Position numbers and translations under genes: made by a program. From Verrucomicrobiaceae bacterium (GTDB taxonomy: Bacteria > Verrucomicrobiota > Verrucomicrobiae > Verrucomicrobiales > Akkermansiaceae), in contig RPOS01000027.1 of the NCBI GenBank assembly GCA_003820635.1, positions 1-37,153 on the forward strand: DNA of 37,153 nucleotides, in the 5' to 3' direction. The notes beneath the pieces were generated by a model. That model was not told the DNA's origin, searched no databases, and saw nothing but the letters and a program-made list of their open reading frames with translations. Below, piece after piece: positions 16,631-23,981 of the stretch (the first letter of the stretch is position 1; the number at the start of each line of letters is the position of its first letter).

Positions 16631-16716
16631 CTTTTTATACAGCATTTAAAATCAATGGATTGGCTTCTGGAAAAGAAGCCCAAATTGACGCCCCCCCACC
16701 CGGTCATGAATGCGGG

Positions 16717-16737
16717 TGGTGACAAATTGGTGACAAA
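16717..16737 (+). repeat. GGTGACAAA tandem pair near the left island end
   Basis: Two TGGTGACAA units stand 11 bp apart (TGGTGACAAAT then TGGTGACAAA). A nearly identical pair occurs at 28208-28226 near the right end, in the same orientation. Their position about 100 bp inside each att site fits arm-type integrase-binding sites. Confidence 0.5.
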
Positions 16738-16813
16738 CGCGGCTTCGGCTCTGCCTGCCACCTCAAAGCAGGCGCGTTGCGGCAGGAGGAAAAAACAGGG
16801 GCCTGTCGCGGTC

Positions 16814-17826
16814 ATGAAATTCGGTTCCGCGGCGGTTCCGGTTTACCGCATGGAATCCGGTGGCAGAGTGCGTTTCGCGATCGCCTATTACCGGGATGGC
16901 AAGCGGCTGAGGTAGGTCTTCCAAGCCCTCGACGCAGCTCGTGGCGCAGCGAATCCAGTCGGGCATGCAGCAAATGACGGACCTGAAACCGCATGAGCGT
17001 GAGACCTACCTTGCCGTGCGCAAAATGGCGGATGAAGCCGGGTTGTCATAGGTTTGCGCCATGGAGGATTATTTACGCGCACGCAAGATCGCGGGTTCCG
17101 AGTCGCTCGCGGCGATGGCGGCGGAATACACAAAGCACTTTGGCAACGTTACCCGCCGCGCCACGGTGCCCGAGGTCGTCGCCCAACTTCTACAATCCAG
17201 AAAGCAAGACGGCTCGGGCACGCGCCATTTGGCCCAGCTCCGCTGGGTGCTCAACCGCTTCGCCACCGCCCACCCGGGCCAGATCCTCGATGTGACCTCG
17301 GCTGACATCGACAAGTGGTTGCGCAGCCTCAATATCCAATATCGCCCCGAGTTCCCGCAACGGGATGCTGCTTTACGTGAACCTGCTCTTCTCCTTCGCC
17401 CTGGAACAGAATTACCTGCCCGAAGGCAAGCCGACGGCTTCCAGCCAGTTGCGCAAGGTAAAGGTGGCGGACAGCGAAATCGAGGTCTTCAAGCCGGACG
17501 AGTTCCGCAAGATCATCCACGCCGCGCCGATCCATCTGATCCCGTTGCTCTCGATCAGTGCCTTCGCTGGCACCCGGGCTGCCGAGTTGGCCCGCCTTGA
17601 TTGGTAGGCGGTGGATCTGGAGCGCCGGTTCGTTGAAATCCGCGCCGGCCAGGCGAAAACCGCATCAAGGCGGCTGGTGCCCATCACCGACAACCTCGCC
17701 GCATGGTTGGAACCGCTGCCGCGCAAAGGACGCGTGATCGCGTCGGGCGATCTCATCAAGGAAGCGACCGCAGTGGCCCGTGCGCTCAAGATCGAGTGGC
17801 CGCGCAACGTGCTCCGGCACTCTTAA
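16814..17826 (+). pseudogene. decayed tyrosine recombinase (island integrase)
   Basis: From ATG 16814 the text reads VMKFGSAAVPVYR-like integrase N-terminal residues and YYRDGKRLR, followed by TAG (16913-16915). After a frameshift near 16938 it resumes as MQQMTDLKPHERETYLAVRK, meets TAG near 17050, and continues with YTKHFGNVTRRATVPEVV and a SAM-like core-binding domain (HLAQLRWVLNRFATAHPG). A second shift near 17340 leads to LLYVNLLFSFALEQNYLP and the catalytic Box I arginine in SAFAGTRAAELARLDW, then TAG at 17605-17607. The last recognisable block is PRNVLRHS (Box II, R), after which the frame stops and the tyrosine region is lost. The gene lies next to attL and reads into the island, as expected for its integrase. 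Confidence 0.85.
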
Positions 17827-17948
17827 CCTCCGCGAATCCGCACACGCGTTCACGGAATACCGGAATGGCCGGAAAAGGGATAGCTTGATCCCGTTGCCGC
17901 GAGACTCCTGCCCCCCAAGGAAAGACGCGAACAACACTCCCCCCCAAC

Positions 17949-18015
17949 AAGAAACCCGACGGAACCCGTAGGCAGCGTCTCCCCCATGCGCTTCGGTTTC
18001 CGCCGGGTTCTTCTT
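17949..18015. terminator. imperfect long hairpin after the integrase remnant
   Basis: AAGAAACCCGACGGAACCCG (17949-17968) pairs imperfectly with CGGTTTCCGCCGGGTTCTTCTT (17994-18015) across a loop of about 25 nt. It lies between the integrase remnant (+) and the end of a convergent gene (-), the position of a terminator. The rest of 17827-18099 shows no coding content. Confidence 0.35.
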
Positions 18016-18099
18016 TGCAAGTGGATTGGCAACGTCACAGTAGAGCTGCTGATTGATGCTGCCAGGTGGGACTATCTTCAGCAGTATGCTGCGGGATTG

Positions 18100-18594
18100 T
18101 CATCCCTTACCGAGCAATTTTGGAAGCCACCTGTCCGGCGATTGGTATCCGATCGTCTTGTACGGCACCATGTTCAATCTCTCCTCGATGTCCATGGGCG
18201 TGTAGCCAGGATGATCCTCCCTGTCGTATACGGCATAAAACTCTACCGCCTTGATGGCGTCATTCATCGAACCGATCAACGAGCGATTGGCACGTTTGAG
18301 CACGACCACTTCTTGGTTGTTCGGATCAAAATCCGAGCCATGTCGTTGCCAAACTTCCGCCACCCTTGGAAGGAATGCTTTCAAAAAGGAGTCGATGGAC
18401 GTGAGGCCTTTCGCGGGCAGCAGGATTGTGTAGAGACTCGCGTCGTTCATCATCATGACATGCTCGATACGGCCCACGCGGAAGGAATGCCCACTCCATG
18501 CGTCAAGCCGCCCGACCTGAAGAACCGGCATCTCCTCTAGGCTGAACCGGCACTTGAGTCGTCTGGCAAGCTGGTTGGACAAGTGCAGTATCAT
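18100..18594 (-). CDS. DUF6933-like protein of unknown function
   Basis: This 164-aa protein starts MILHLSNQLARRLKCRFSLE. It contains HSFRVGRIEHVMMMNDASLY, LPAKGLTSIDSFLKAFLP and a C-terminal block RANRSLIGSMNDAIKAVEFY with LNMVPYKTIGYQSP. This order (N-terminal Lxx.LxxRLK, W..H.F.V.R...L..N..SLY..V.P, RxxxGSMND, LN..P...LGY.SP) fits the DUF6933 family, whose function is unknown and which often occurs in accessory DNA. No signal peptide or membrane segment is seen. The frame is intact, in contrast to its neighbours. It is convergent with the integrase remnant and diverges from the next pseudogene, with only 20 bp between the starts. Confidence 0.65.
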   Translation of the reverse strand: MILHLSNQLARRLKCRFSLEEMPVLQVGRLDAWSGHSFRVGRIEHVMMMNDASLYTILLPAKGLTSIDSFLKAFLPRVAEVWQRHGSDFDPNNQEVVVLKRANRSLIGSMNDAIKAVEFYAVYDREDHPGYTPMDIEERLNMVPYKTIGYQSPDRWLPKLLGKG

Positions 18595-18614
18595 GTTAGC
18601 GCCATTTGCGGAGC

Positions 18615-19187
18615 ATGTCGGCGAAGGTCGCGTGGTCCATAACCGTGCACAGATTACCGACAGAACCCCATGACCTGTCCAGCGCGATGCAGAAGGCGAT
18701 CCGGCGCGGTGACGCCAAGCTGGCCGGTTATTGGGCGCTCGAACTGTGGGCCAGCGGCTACGGCCAGTATGTCTGACGGCGGCTGCTCACCGTGAGCGCG
18801 GAGGACTGCTGGGGAATCCTCACCCAGGAAGTCAAAGCGCTGCACGACAGCTACACCGAGATCAACCGCAACACGGCGGCCAAGACGCCCAAGGGCCGCA
18901 TCTTCATTTCCAAGGCGGTGATCCTGCTCTGCCTGGCCAAGAAGAGCCGCGACGCCGACCACCTGCAAAACTTCGTCTATGACCAGCAGGCTGGCTTGGA
19001 CCCGGAAACGCTCACCGATGAACTCGAACAGGCGGTCGAATACGTGCCCATTTCCGACTACGCCTACGACTGCCACACGCCGCAGGGCCGAGCGATGGGC
19101 AGGACGAAAGCCGAGTTCTTCAAGGCCGAGCAGGAAGCGCTCAACCCGTTCATCCCCGGCCTGTTCGACAACCTGATTGATTCCTGA
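18615..19187 (+). pseudogene. stand-alone RarA/MgsA C-terminal-like gene with one stop
   Basis: From ATG 18615 the frame reads HRLPTEPHDLSSAMQKAIRR, GDAKLAGYWALELWASGYGQYV and then TGA at 18774-18776, continuing RRLLTVSAEDCWGILTQEV, then ISKAVILLCLAKKSRDADH and YAYDCHTPQGRAMGR to the stop at 19185-19187. The repeat AMQKAIRRGD...YWALEL...RRLL..SAEDC and the ending Y.D.HT..GRAMGR resemble the C-terminal oligomerisation domain of RarA/MgsA (WRNIP1) clamp-associated ATPases; no AAA+ domain is present. The stop stands where relatives have Trp (TGG to TGA). It is either a single-nonsense pseudogene or yields a shorter protein from GTG 18792. Confidence 0.6.
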
Positions 19188-19204
19188 ACCAACCCCGAGA
19201 TCCC

Positions 19205-19453
19205 ATGCCATACCAACTGATGCAGCCGCGCTTCCCGCTTGGAAGAATTTTCGCCACGCCCGCTACCTCCGCCGTCATCACTGCGGCGATTGGGGGGGAC
19301 GAGCTGTGCGCCGAGGACAAGCAGGCGAACGAGAACTCGCTCAAAGACGGAACCCGCCTGCTCAGCCGCTACTCCACACCGGGCGGGTCGATCTACATCA
19401 TCACCGAGCATGATAGGTCGATGACGACGATCCTGCTGCCGAGCGAATACTGA
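19205..19453 (+). pseudogene. frameshifted small plasmid/ICE-type hypothetical gene
   Basis: The start MPYQLMQPRFPLGRIFATP and the end DKQANENSLKDGTRLLSRY...IYIITEHDRSMTTILLPSEY match a small protein common on plasmids and integrative elements, usually LGxxxATPGAL...FLxRHxxGDWGEL..EDxxxN. The middle is out of frame: YLRRHHCGDWGG is readable only in the neighbouring frame around 19260-19300, so two compensating shifts and a small deletion have replaced it. The product may still be made (82 aa) but with a scrambled centre. Function is unknown even in intact copies. It follows the RarA-like pseudogene by 17 bp. Confidence 0.6.
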
Positions 19454-19461
19454 CGCGGACC

Positions 19462-19869
19462 TCACATTGCGCGAGCCAAGGGGAATGAAGTAAAAACCAC
19501 CCCATCGGAAATGGACAGTATCCCGTGCGATTCCAGATAAACCATCAGGCAATCAAAATCCACACCAATATGGCAGCCTACGCAGAATCGCGCATGCGGT
19601 CCGAATCTTTCGCTAATCAGCTCGAACAACCGGCTCAATCTGATTCCACGTGAATACGAATTAGCGATCTCGAGAACTTCCTGACCGCTGACAAATTTGG
19701 ATGATTTCATGGAATTATCAAGGGTTGGTTTTGTAGATCCGGGGGGAACGAATAAAGGGAGATCCGGGGAGGATCGCATAATCAGATACAGGGCAACGAA
19801 TGCCATTATGAGTGTCAAGAAATTGAAGATAACTGTTTTGATTACAACGCCCTGAGTTCTTGAATCCAT
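19462..19869 (-). CDS. membrane-anchored YecH-like (DUF2492-related) protein
   Basis: This 135-aa protein has one N-terminal transmembrane segment (VVIKTVIFNFLTLIMAFVAL, about residues 8-31), a linker, and a C-terminal domain of about 80 residues: VSGQEVLEIANSYSRGIRLS, LFELISERFGPHARFCVGCH, IGVDFDCLMVYLESHGIL. The domain resembles YecH/DUF2492 (xHGHEVLxM...LxxxIxxxFGxxARFHTCSAxGM...LxxFLxxRGK), but the HGHEV histidines and HTCSA block are changed. It shares GIRLSRL, FGP and HIGVD with the gene at 20118-20441. The start is the ATG at 19867-19869. The surrounding DNA is markedly AT-rich compared with the host. Function is unknown; a metal-binding role would be an inference from YecH. Confidence 0.55.
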   Translation of the reverse strand: MDSRTQGVVIKTVIFNFLTLIMAFVALYLIMRSSPDLPLFVPPGSTKPTLDNSMKSSKFVSGQEVLEIANSYSRGIRLSRLFELISERFGPHARFCVGCHIGVDFDCLMVYLESHGILSISDGVVFTSFPLARAM

Positions 19870-20117
19870 TGCAAATGGCTGTCTTATTGGCGATGATTAT
19901 GTCATCTCGATATTCTGTTGCTCTTAACCTTATTGTATTCATGTTTGCAGTCACAGTTCCTGTTGCGGGCTGGCTTTGATTTGTCATACCACCACGATCC
20001 GGTCGTCCAATCCGCATGCCAACGTGAGGGGAAGCCGTCTAACGGAAGTATAACAAACGCGGATGGTGCATGTGAGGTCTGGTCATGTTGCCTACCTTGA
20101 GCAGGGGCAGTGAGTCC

Positions 20118-20441
20118 CTACGCTTGATTACGCGGCATCATGGCGGACAGGCTCATTGCACGGCAGTCAGTTCTTCTGATTGAGAGGTGCTCCGAATTGT
20201 GCCGATTGAGGAAAATCCCGGCATAACTACCCCCTCTGACAATTCGAATCTTGTTGCGTGCTTCCAGAAAGACCAGCAGTGCATCGATATCTACGCCTAT
20301 GTGGGAGCTCTTATGGAAAGTGACCGATGGACCAAATTGACCGGATACTTTTTCGATCAAGCGGCTGAGCCTGATGCCATTCGGATTGGCAGAAACCAAG
20401 TCAACGATTTCATTGCCGTTAATGGTGGTGATGGTGGTCAT
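20118..20441 (-). CDS. YecH-like (DUF2492-related) protein, second copy
   Basis: From ATG 20441 the 107-aa frame reads MTTITTINGNEIVDLVSANP, GIRLSRLIEKVSGQFGPSVT, FHKSSHIGVDIDALLVFLEA and a divergent tail. It is clearly related to the protein at 19462-19869 through GIRLSRL, FGP, HIGVD and the L-V-LE helix, but it lacks a transmembrane anchor in this form. An upstream ATG at 20526-20528 would add 29 residues (MGRYTVGEHPIDL...) without family support. The last 30 residues (RHNSEHLSIRRTDCRAM...) look like run-on translation. The two copies lie 250 bp apart on one strand; the DNA between them holds no gene. Confidence 0.5.
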   Translation of the reverse strand: MTTITTINGNEIVDLVSANPNGIRLSRLIEKVSGQFGPSVTFHKSSHIGVDIDALLVFLEARNKIRIVRGGSYAGIFLNRHNSEHLSIRRTDCRAMSLSAMMPRNQA

Positions 20442-20560
20442 CGGTTTGGGAGGTAGGAGAATGTTTGAGCCAATCGTAAAACCAGTGTTAAGATCAATGG
20501 GGTGTTCCCCCACCGTGTAGCGGCCCATTGCTAGGGAAAATGGCGCGCAAAAATGGTGTG

Positions 20561-22169
20561 GGCGGATTTTTCTCCTAAGGAATAGTTTGAGGCGGCGGGG
20601 GAGCGCATCAGGGTGCTAATTGTTTTGTGAAGTGGCTGGGGGATTTGTATGGGACAATAGAGATTTGAGTGGGTAAAGCGCATTGAATGATAGCCCAGCA
20701 TCTTGATCTCCATCCTGCCTTGAAGGAAAGTTGGCCACAAGGTTCCGAGGCGAGAATGGGCCACTCAAAAGCTCGTCGGAGCCGCGGGTTCTTGTGGGCA
20801 ACTTTCCGGGGATCGAACGATGCCGCGAGATGTTTTCGGGCTGGATGCTCGCGGCCTTGGTCGCAAAATTCCCGCCCATGGCCGTCGAACATCTTTTCAC
20901 CCAAGCCCTTGGTCTCGTCTCACCCTGGAAGGTTGTTGCAAGCAACTTCGATCCTGCCGCAAAATCGTTGGAACTCGTCATCGATTTCGAGCGGGGTGCC
21001 CGCTTCCCCGATCCGGAGACCGGCCAACTCTGTCCGGTTCACGACACCGTGCAGCGCAGTTGGGAGCATCTGAGGTTTTTCGAGCATCGCACCACGATCC
21101 GAGCCAGGGTTCCGCGCATCACCACACCGGCCGGCGCGGTCAAGACCGTCGAGGTTCCATGGGCCAATCCGAATGGCGGATTCACCCTTCTCATGGAAGC
21201 CTATCTGCTCACCCTGGCCAGAGTCCTGCCCGTCGCTGAAGTCTCGCGGCAAACCGGCGTCAGCCAGGACCGCATCTGGCACCTGATCCGCACGCGGGTC
21301 AGCGAAGCCTGGCTGAAAGGCGACTGGAGCTCGCTGAAGCGGCTCGGGGTGGACGAAACATCCACGCGCAAAGGGCACAAATACGGCACGGTATTCCTCG
21401 AAATAGACGGCAAGGAAACGGACCGGGGACGAGGGGCCTCGAAGGTCGCGCGGTTGTTGTTCTTCACTCCGGGCAAGGACAAGGAGACATTTGCGGAGTT
21501 CGCCGCCGAACTGCAGCGGCGCGGCGTGCCCTCCGAACAGATCGAGGAGATTGCCATGGACATGTCCAAGGCGTTCATAGCCGCAGCCGCAGAACACTTC
21601 CCCGATGCCGAACTGTGCTTTGACCGATTCCACGTCATGAAACTCTGTGGCGAGGCGCTCGACCAGATCCGCAAGGAAGTCACCAGGGAAAACGGCGGAC
21701 TGCCGCGAGGTGCGATGTGGGCACTGCGGGGCAACGTGGAAAACCTCAAGGAAGAGCAGCGCATCCCGCGGGAACAAATTTGCAAGGAACACGGCAAAAT
21801 CGCCCGCGCGCTCTCGATCCGGGAGTTCCTCGCAGACCTATGGAACTACCGGCATCGTGTGGATGCCGGGCAACACCTTGAGTCCGTGCTTGCATGGTGC
21901 AGTCGGTCGCGGCTGGAACCTTTCGTCAAACTCGGCAAGACACTCAGGAGACACATGGAAGGCATCTTGGGATACTACAAAAATCACACGACTTCCGCCG
22001 CGATCGAAGCCGTCAACGGCCTGTTGCAACTCGCTCGGCGCAGAGCACGAGGTTACCGCACATTCATCAACTTCCAAGCCATGGCATACTGGATTGCAGG
22101 GGGTTTAGACATAGATATACGCTCCGCGGCTACCCACTAAAAGTCCAGCAGCGCCTGAAAAAATCCGCC
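20561..22169 (+). mobile_element. ISL3-family insertion sequence
   Basis: GGCGGATTTTT (20561-20571) and AAAAATCCGCC (22159-22169) form an 11-bp perfect terminal inverted repeat around one transposase gene, giving a unit of about 1.6 kb, the usual ISL3 size. The 8-bp flanks (TGGTGTG-side and TTCCACTG-side) do not match, so no target duplication is visible. Either the true tips lie a few bases away or the flanks have rearranged. Confidence 0.6.
20731..22140 (+). CDS. ISL3-family transposase
   Basis: This DDE transposase of up to 469 aa has the N-terminal text LFTQALGLVSPWKVV, the HTH-like VSRQTGVSQDRIWHLIRTRV, the first catalytic Asp in LGVDETSTRKGHKY, the second in IAMDMSKAFIAA, and the Glu in SAAIEAVNGLLQLARRRARG followed by GYRTFINF, all in the ISL3 order. 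The frame is unbroken, so the enzyme may be active. A TTG at 20731 has GAAGGA at good distance; starting at the ATG of MFSGWML (about 20830) is also possible and closer to usual ISL3 lengths. Confidence 0.9.
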   Translation: MATRFRGENGPLKSSSEPRVLVGNFPGIERCREMFSGWMLAALVAKFPPMAVEHLFTQALGLVSPWKVVASNFDPAAKSLELVIDFERGARFPDPETGQLCPVHDTVQRSWEHLRFFEHRTTIRARVPRITTPAGAVKTVEVPWANPNGGFTLLMEAYLLTLARVLPVAEVSRQTGVSQDRIWHLIRTRVSEAWLKGDWSSLKRLGVDETSTRKGHKYGTVFLEIDGKETDRGRGASKVARLLFFTPGKDKETFAEFAAELQRRGVPSEQIEEIAMDMSKAFIAAAAEHFPDAELCFDRFHVMKLCGEALDQIRKEVTRENGGLPRGAMWALRGNVENLKEEQRIPREQICKEHGKIARALSIREFLADLWNYRHRVDAGQHLESVLAWCSRSRLEPFVKLGKTLRRHMEGILGYYKNHTTSAAIEAVNGLLQLARRRARGYRTFINFQAMAYWIAGGLDIDIRSAATH

Positions 22170-22275
22170 TTCCACTGAAGCAGCCCTGTGGACACGAATG
22201 CTGGCTGGCATGACTGGCAGATAGAGCACGATGATGCCTTTTCACGTCAGTAGATACAGAGTCATCAGCATGCCG

Positions 22276-23358
22276 CTAATGCCGTTGCAGCCCCTGCCAA
22301 CCGTGCCACGCCATCACCGCGGCGATGACGATCATCAGTGCGCATGACAGATAGGGGGCTCTCCGCATCACCTCGCCAAAGCCTTTGAATCGGCGTTCCG
22401 CATGACGGATACTCCAAGCGGCGATGACGCCGGTGGTAACCATGGTCAGCGCCAATCCCAGGCTGAACGCCGCCACCATGAAGAATCCCAAGGTGACCTT
22501 CTTGAGTTGGAGGCAGATCAGCAGCACGCTGAAGGCGGCCGGGCAGGGCATCAGGCCGCCCGTGACGCCAAACCAGATGATCTGTGGCGTGGTGACCGAA
22601 TGCCCCGCGAAGCGCCGCCGGATGTCTTCGGCATGAGCCCTTTCGTGGGCGTCCTGAAAGTCCGCATCTCCATCAAGTTCGTGGTGATGATGCCCGTCCT
22701 CGCGGAACACCGCCCGGACCTCATGGCTGTGGTTGCCGTGGGAAAGCGTCACCACCACCGTGAACTCGTGCGGTTCAGGAATGGAATCAGCCGATTCCAA
22801 ACAGCCCTTCTTCGATAAAAGCGGGAAAGTCCGCTTCGTTCCATCGGCGCGCTCGGTGATCAAGCGGACTTCATCCGGTGATGGAAGGCGCGATCCGGAC
22901 GGCACCCGAAGTTGGAAGACTGGCGGAACTCCGTCCTCATGAATGCCCAGCAGGATTTTCCCATGGCCGGTGTCGAGTTCCAAGGAGTCGTCATGATGAT
23001 GTCCGTGCGCTCCGTGGTGATGATGGTGCGCCGCATTCACTTCCGCCTTGGTCCGCCGGAACATCCAGACGGCCAGTGTCACAATGGCCACCGCTGAGAA
23101 AAGCTGAAGGTAGGGTTCCACGGTTTCCGCGTTCCATTCCCTGCCGAAGCGCAGGGCCGCCGCCGCGAGCGCCCAGATGATCAGGGAGTGTGACAATGCC
23201 GCCGATATGCCTAACAGGACGGCCTGGGCGATGGTGCCACGGGTGGCGATGATGAACGACGCCATCATCGTCTTGGAGTGGCCGGGTTCCAACCCGTGCA
23301 GGATTCCAAGGAGGACCGCCGAGGGCAGGAAGAGCCAGGTAATGTGTTCAGGGTTCAT
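22276..23358 (-). CDS. rcnA: RcnA/NicO-family nickel-cobalt efflux protein
   Basis: This 360-aa inner-membrane protein exports Ni2+/Co2+ in the RcnA family. The first half has membrane segments with the signature LLGILHGLEPGHSKTMM and SHSLIIWALAAAAL. A histidine tract (HHHHHGAHGHHH) follows at about residues 111-122. The last three segments include GLMPCPAAFSVLLICLQL, the NicO signature. Between them lies a soluble insert of roughly 120 residues (VFQLRVPSGSRLP, EFTVVVTLSHGNHSHEVRAVF, then HHHH), which is why it is longer than E. coli RcnA (about 274 aa). It starts 23 bp after the rcnR stop, so both are co-transcribed. Cation choice between Ni, Co or both cannot be told from sequence. Confidence 0.9.
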   Translation of the reverse strand: MNPEHITWLFLPSAVLLGILHGLEPGHSKTMMASFIIATRGTIAQAVLLGISAALSHSLIIWALAAAALRFGREWNAETVEPYLQLFSAVAIVTLAVWMFRRTKAEVNAAHHHHHGAHGHHHDDSLELDTGHGKILLGIHEDGVPPVFQLRVPSGSRLPSPDEVRLITERADGTKRTFPLLSKKGCLESADSIPEPHEFTVVVTLSHGNHSHEVRAVFREDGHHHHELDGDADFQDAHERAHAEDIRRRFAGHSVTTPQIIWFGVTGGLMPCPAAFSVLLICLQLKKVTLGFFMVAAFSLGLALTMVTTGVIAAWSIRHAERRFKGFGEVMRRAPYLSCALMIVIAAVMAWHGWQGLQRH

Positions 23359-23381
23359 GAGGATGCAGTTTTTTTGATGGA

Positions 23382-23663
23382 TCAGCGTAGGTATTTCCTC
23401 AATACCGCGATCAATTCCTCCGCACCTTCCCCAGAATTCCGCGGTTCATGGAATTCGCCATCGCTCATGATGTGATGGCGGATGTGGCCTTCCAACACTT
23501 CGAGCATCAGGCCGTTCACCGCTCCGCGAAACGCGGACAAGGTGTGCAGGACGTCGCCGCAATCCTTACCTTCGTCGATTGCCCGGTGCAGTCCTTCCAG
23601 TTGACCCTGCAAGCGCCGGATGCGCGCCAATAGGCGGGGTTTGTCTTTCTGAGTGTGTGCCAT
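23382..23663 (-). CDS. rcnR: RcnR/CsoR-family metal-sensing repressor
   Basis: This 93-aa all-helical repressor starts MAHTQKDKPRLLARIRRLQG and contains RGAVNGLMLEVLEGHIRHHI. The nickel/cobalt ligands of E. coli RcnR are all present at the same positions: H3, C35 (DCGDVL), H60 and H64. This residue set separates Ni/Co sensors from Cu-sensing CsoR and formaldehyde-sensing FrmR. It should repress itself and rcnA until metal binds. The ATG at 23661-23663 is chosen over a 68-codon extension, because H3 must be near the N-terminus and the extension reads through a fragment of another gene. Confidence 0.9.
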   Translation of the reverse strand: MAHTQKDKPRLLARIRRLQGQLEGLHRAIDEGKDCGDVLHTLSAFRGAVNGLMLEVLEGHIRHHIMSDGEFHEPRNSGEGAEELIAVLRKYLR

Positions 23664-23690
23664 GGCGGCGGGAACGTGGCAGAAAATAGC

Positions 23691-23707
23691 ATAGGTGGGT
23701 AGGGTAT
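23691..23707 (-). promoter_or_regulatory. candidate RcnR operator
   Basis: The segment ATAGGTGGGTAGGGTAT has an 11-bp G-rich core between ATA and TAT, the layout of RcnR/CsoR sites (G tract flanked by A/T inverted ends). It lies 28-44 bp upstream of the rcnR start. On the minus strand it sits next to the -10-like TATGCT, so bound repressor would cover the promoter. Confidence 0.5.
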
Positions 23708-23810
23708 TTATAAAAAATCTCCAAAAAGCCTCCATGTGCCAAATCGGGGCTTGGAGCGGAATCCGGGGTGTGTTCCCTTGGCCCGCCTCGTCACCCATCA
23801 TGCGCTCCCA

Positions 23811-23942
23811 GGTGGCGCGTTTCGGGATCGAAGCCTTGCGGATGGCATCGCGGAACTGGCGCTGCATCGAAGATTCGTGCAGGTGATGACGTGCGATCCT
23901 TCCTGTGCGCGGATGCGGGCAGAGGGTGGCGGAGGGGAAATA
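23811..23942 (-). pseudogene. internal fragment of an integron-type integrase (IntI-like)
   Basis: Minus-strand codons read YFPSATLCPHPRTGRIARHH, LHESSMQRQFRDAIRKAS and IPKRAT. In integron integrases this stretch is W.W.FP(S/A)...DPR.G...RHHLHES..QRA...A.R.A.I.KR.(T/S) and leads into CHTLRHSFATHLL. Here similarity stops at RAT and the catalytic LRHS and tyrosine parts are absent. About 44 residues remain, in frame with the DNA upstream of rcnR. A tyrosine integrase other than IntI is possible, but the RHHLHES block is characteristic. Confidence 0.6.
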
Positions 23943-23981
23943 GTGTGACGAAGATCCTGTGAGGCGTTTTTTCTCCAGCGA

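Noticed and set aside
16913..17607. Three in-frame TAG codons in the integrase, and one in the Gfo/Idh gene, hinting at TAG recoding
   Set aside because: The same genes also have frameshifts and deletions, and intact genes in the window end normally. Simple decay is sufficient.
17986..18540. 184-codon plus-strand frame across the DUF6933-like gene
   Set aside because: It is the antisense shadow of a minus-strand gene with recognisable family blocks.
19870..20117. GTCTAAC near 20040 as an integron attC-type core site
   Set aside because: No matching GTTRRRY partner with an imperfect hairpin between was found, and the same word is scattered in core genes.
23664..23867. A 161-aa version of RcnR starting at 23867
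   Set aside because: The extra 68 residues read through an integrase fragment and the operator region; RcnR needs His3 near its N-terminus.
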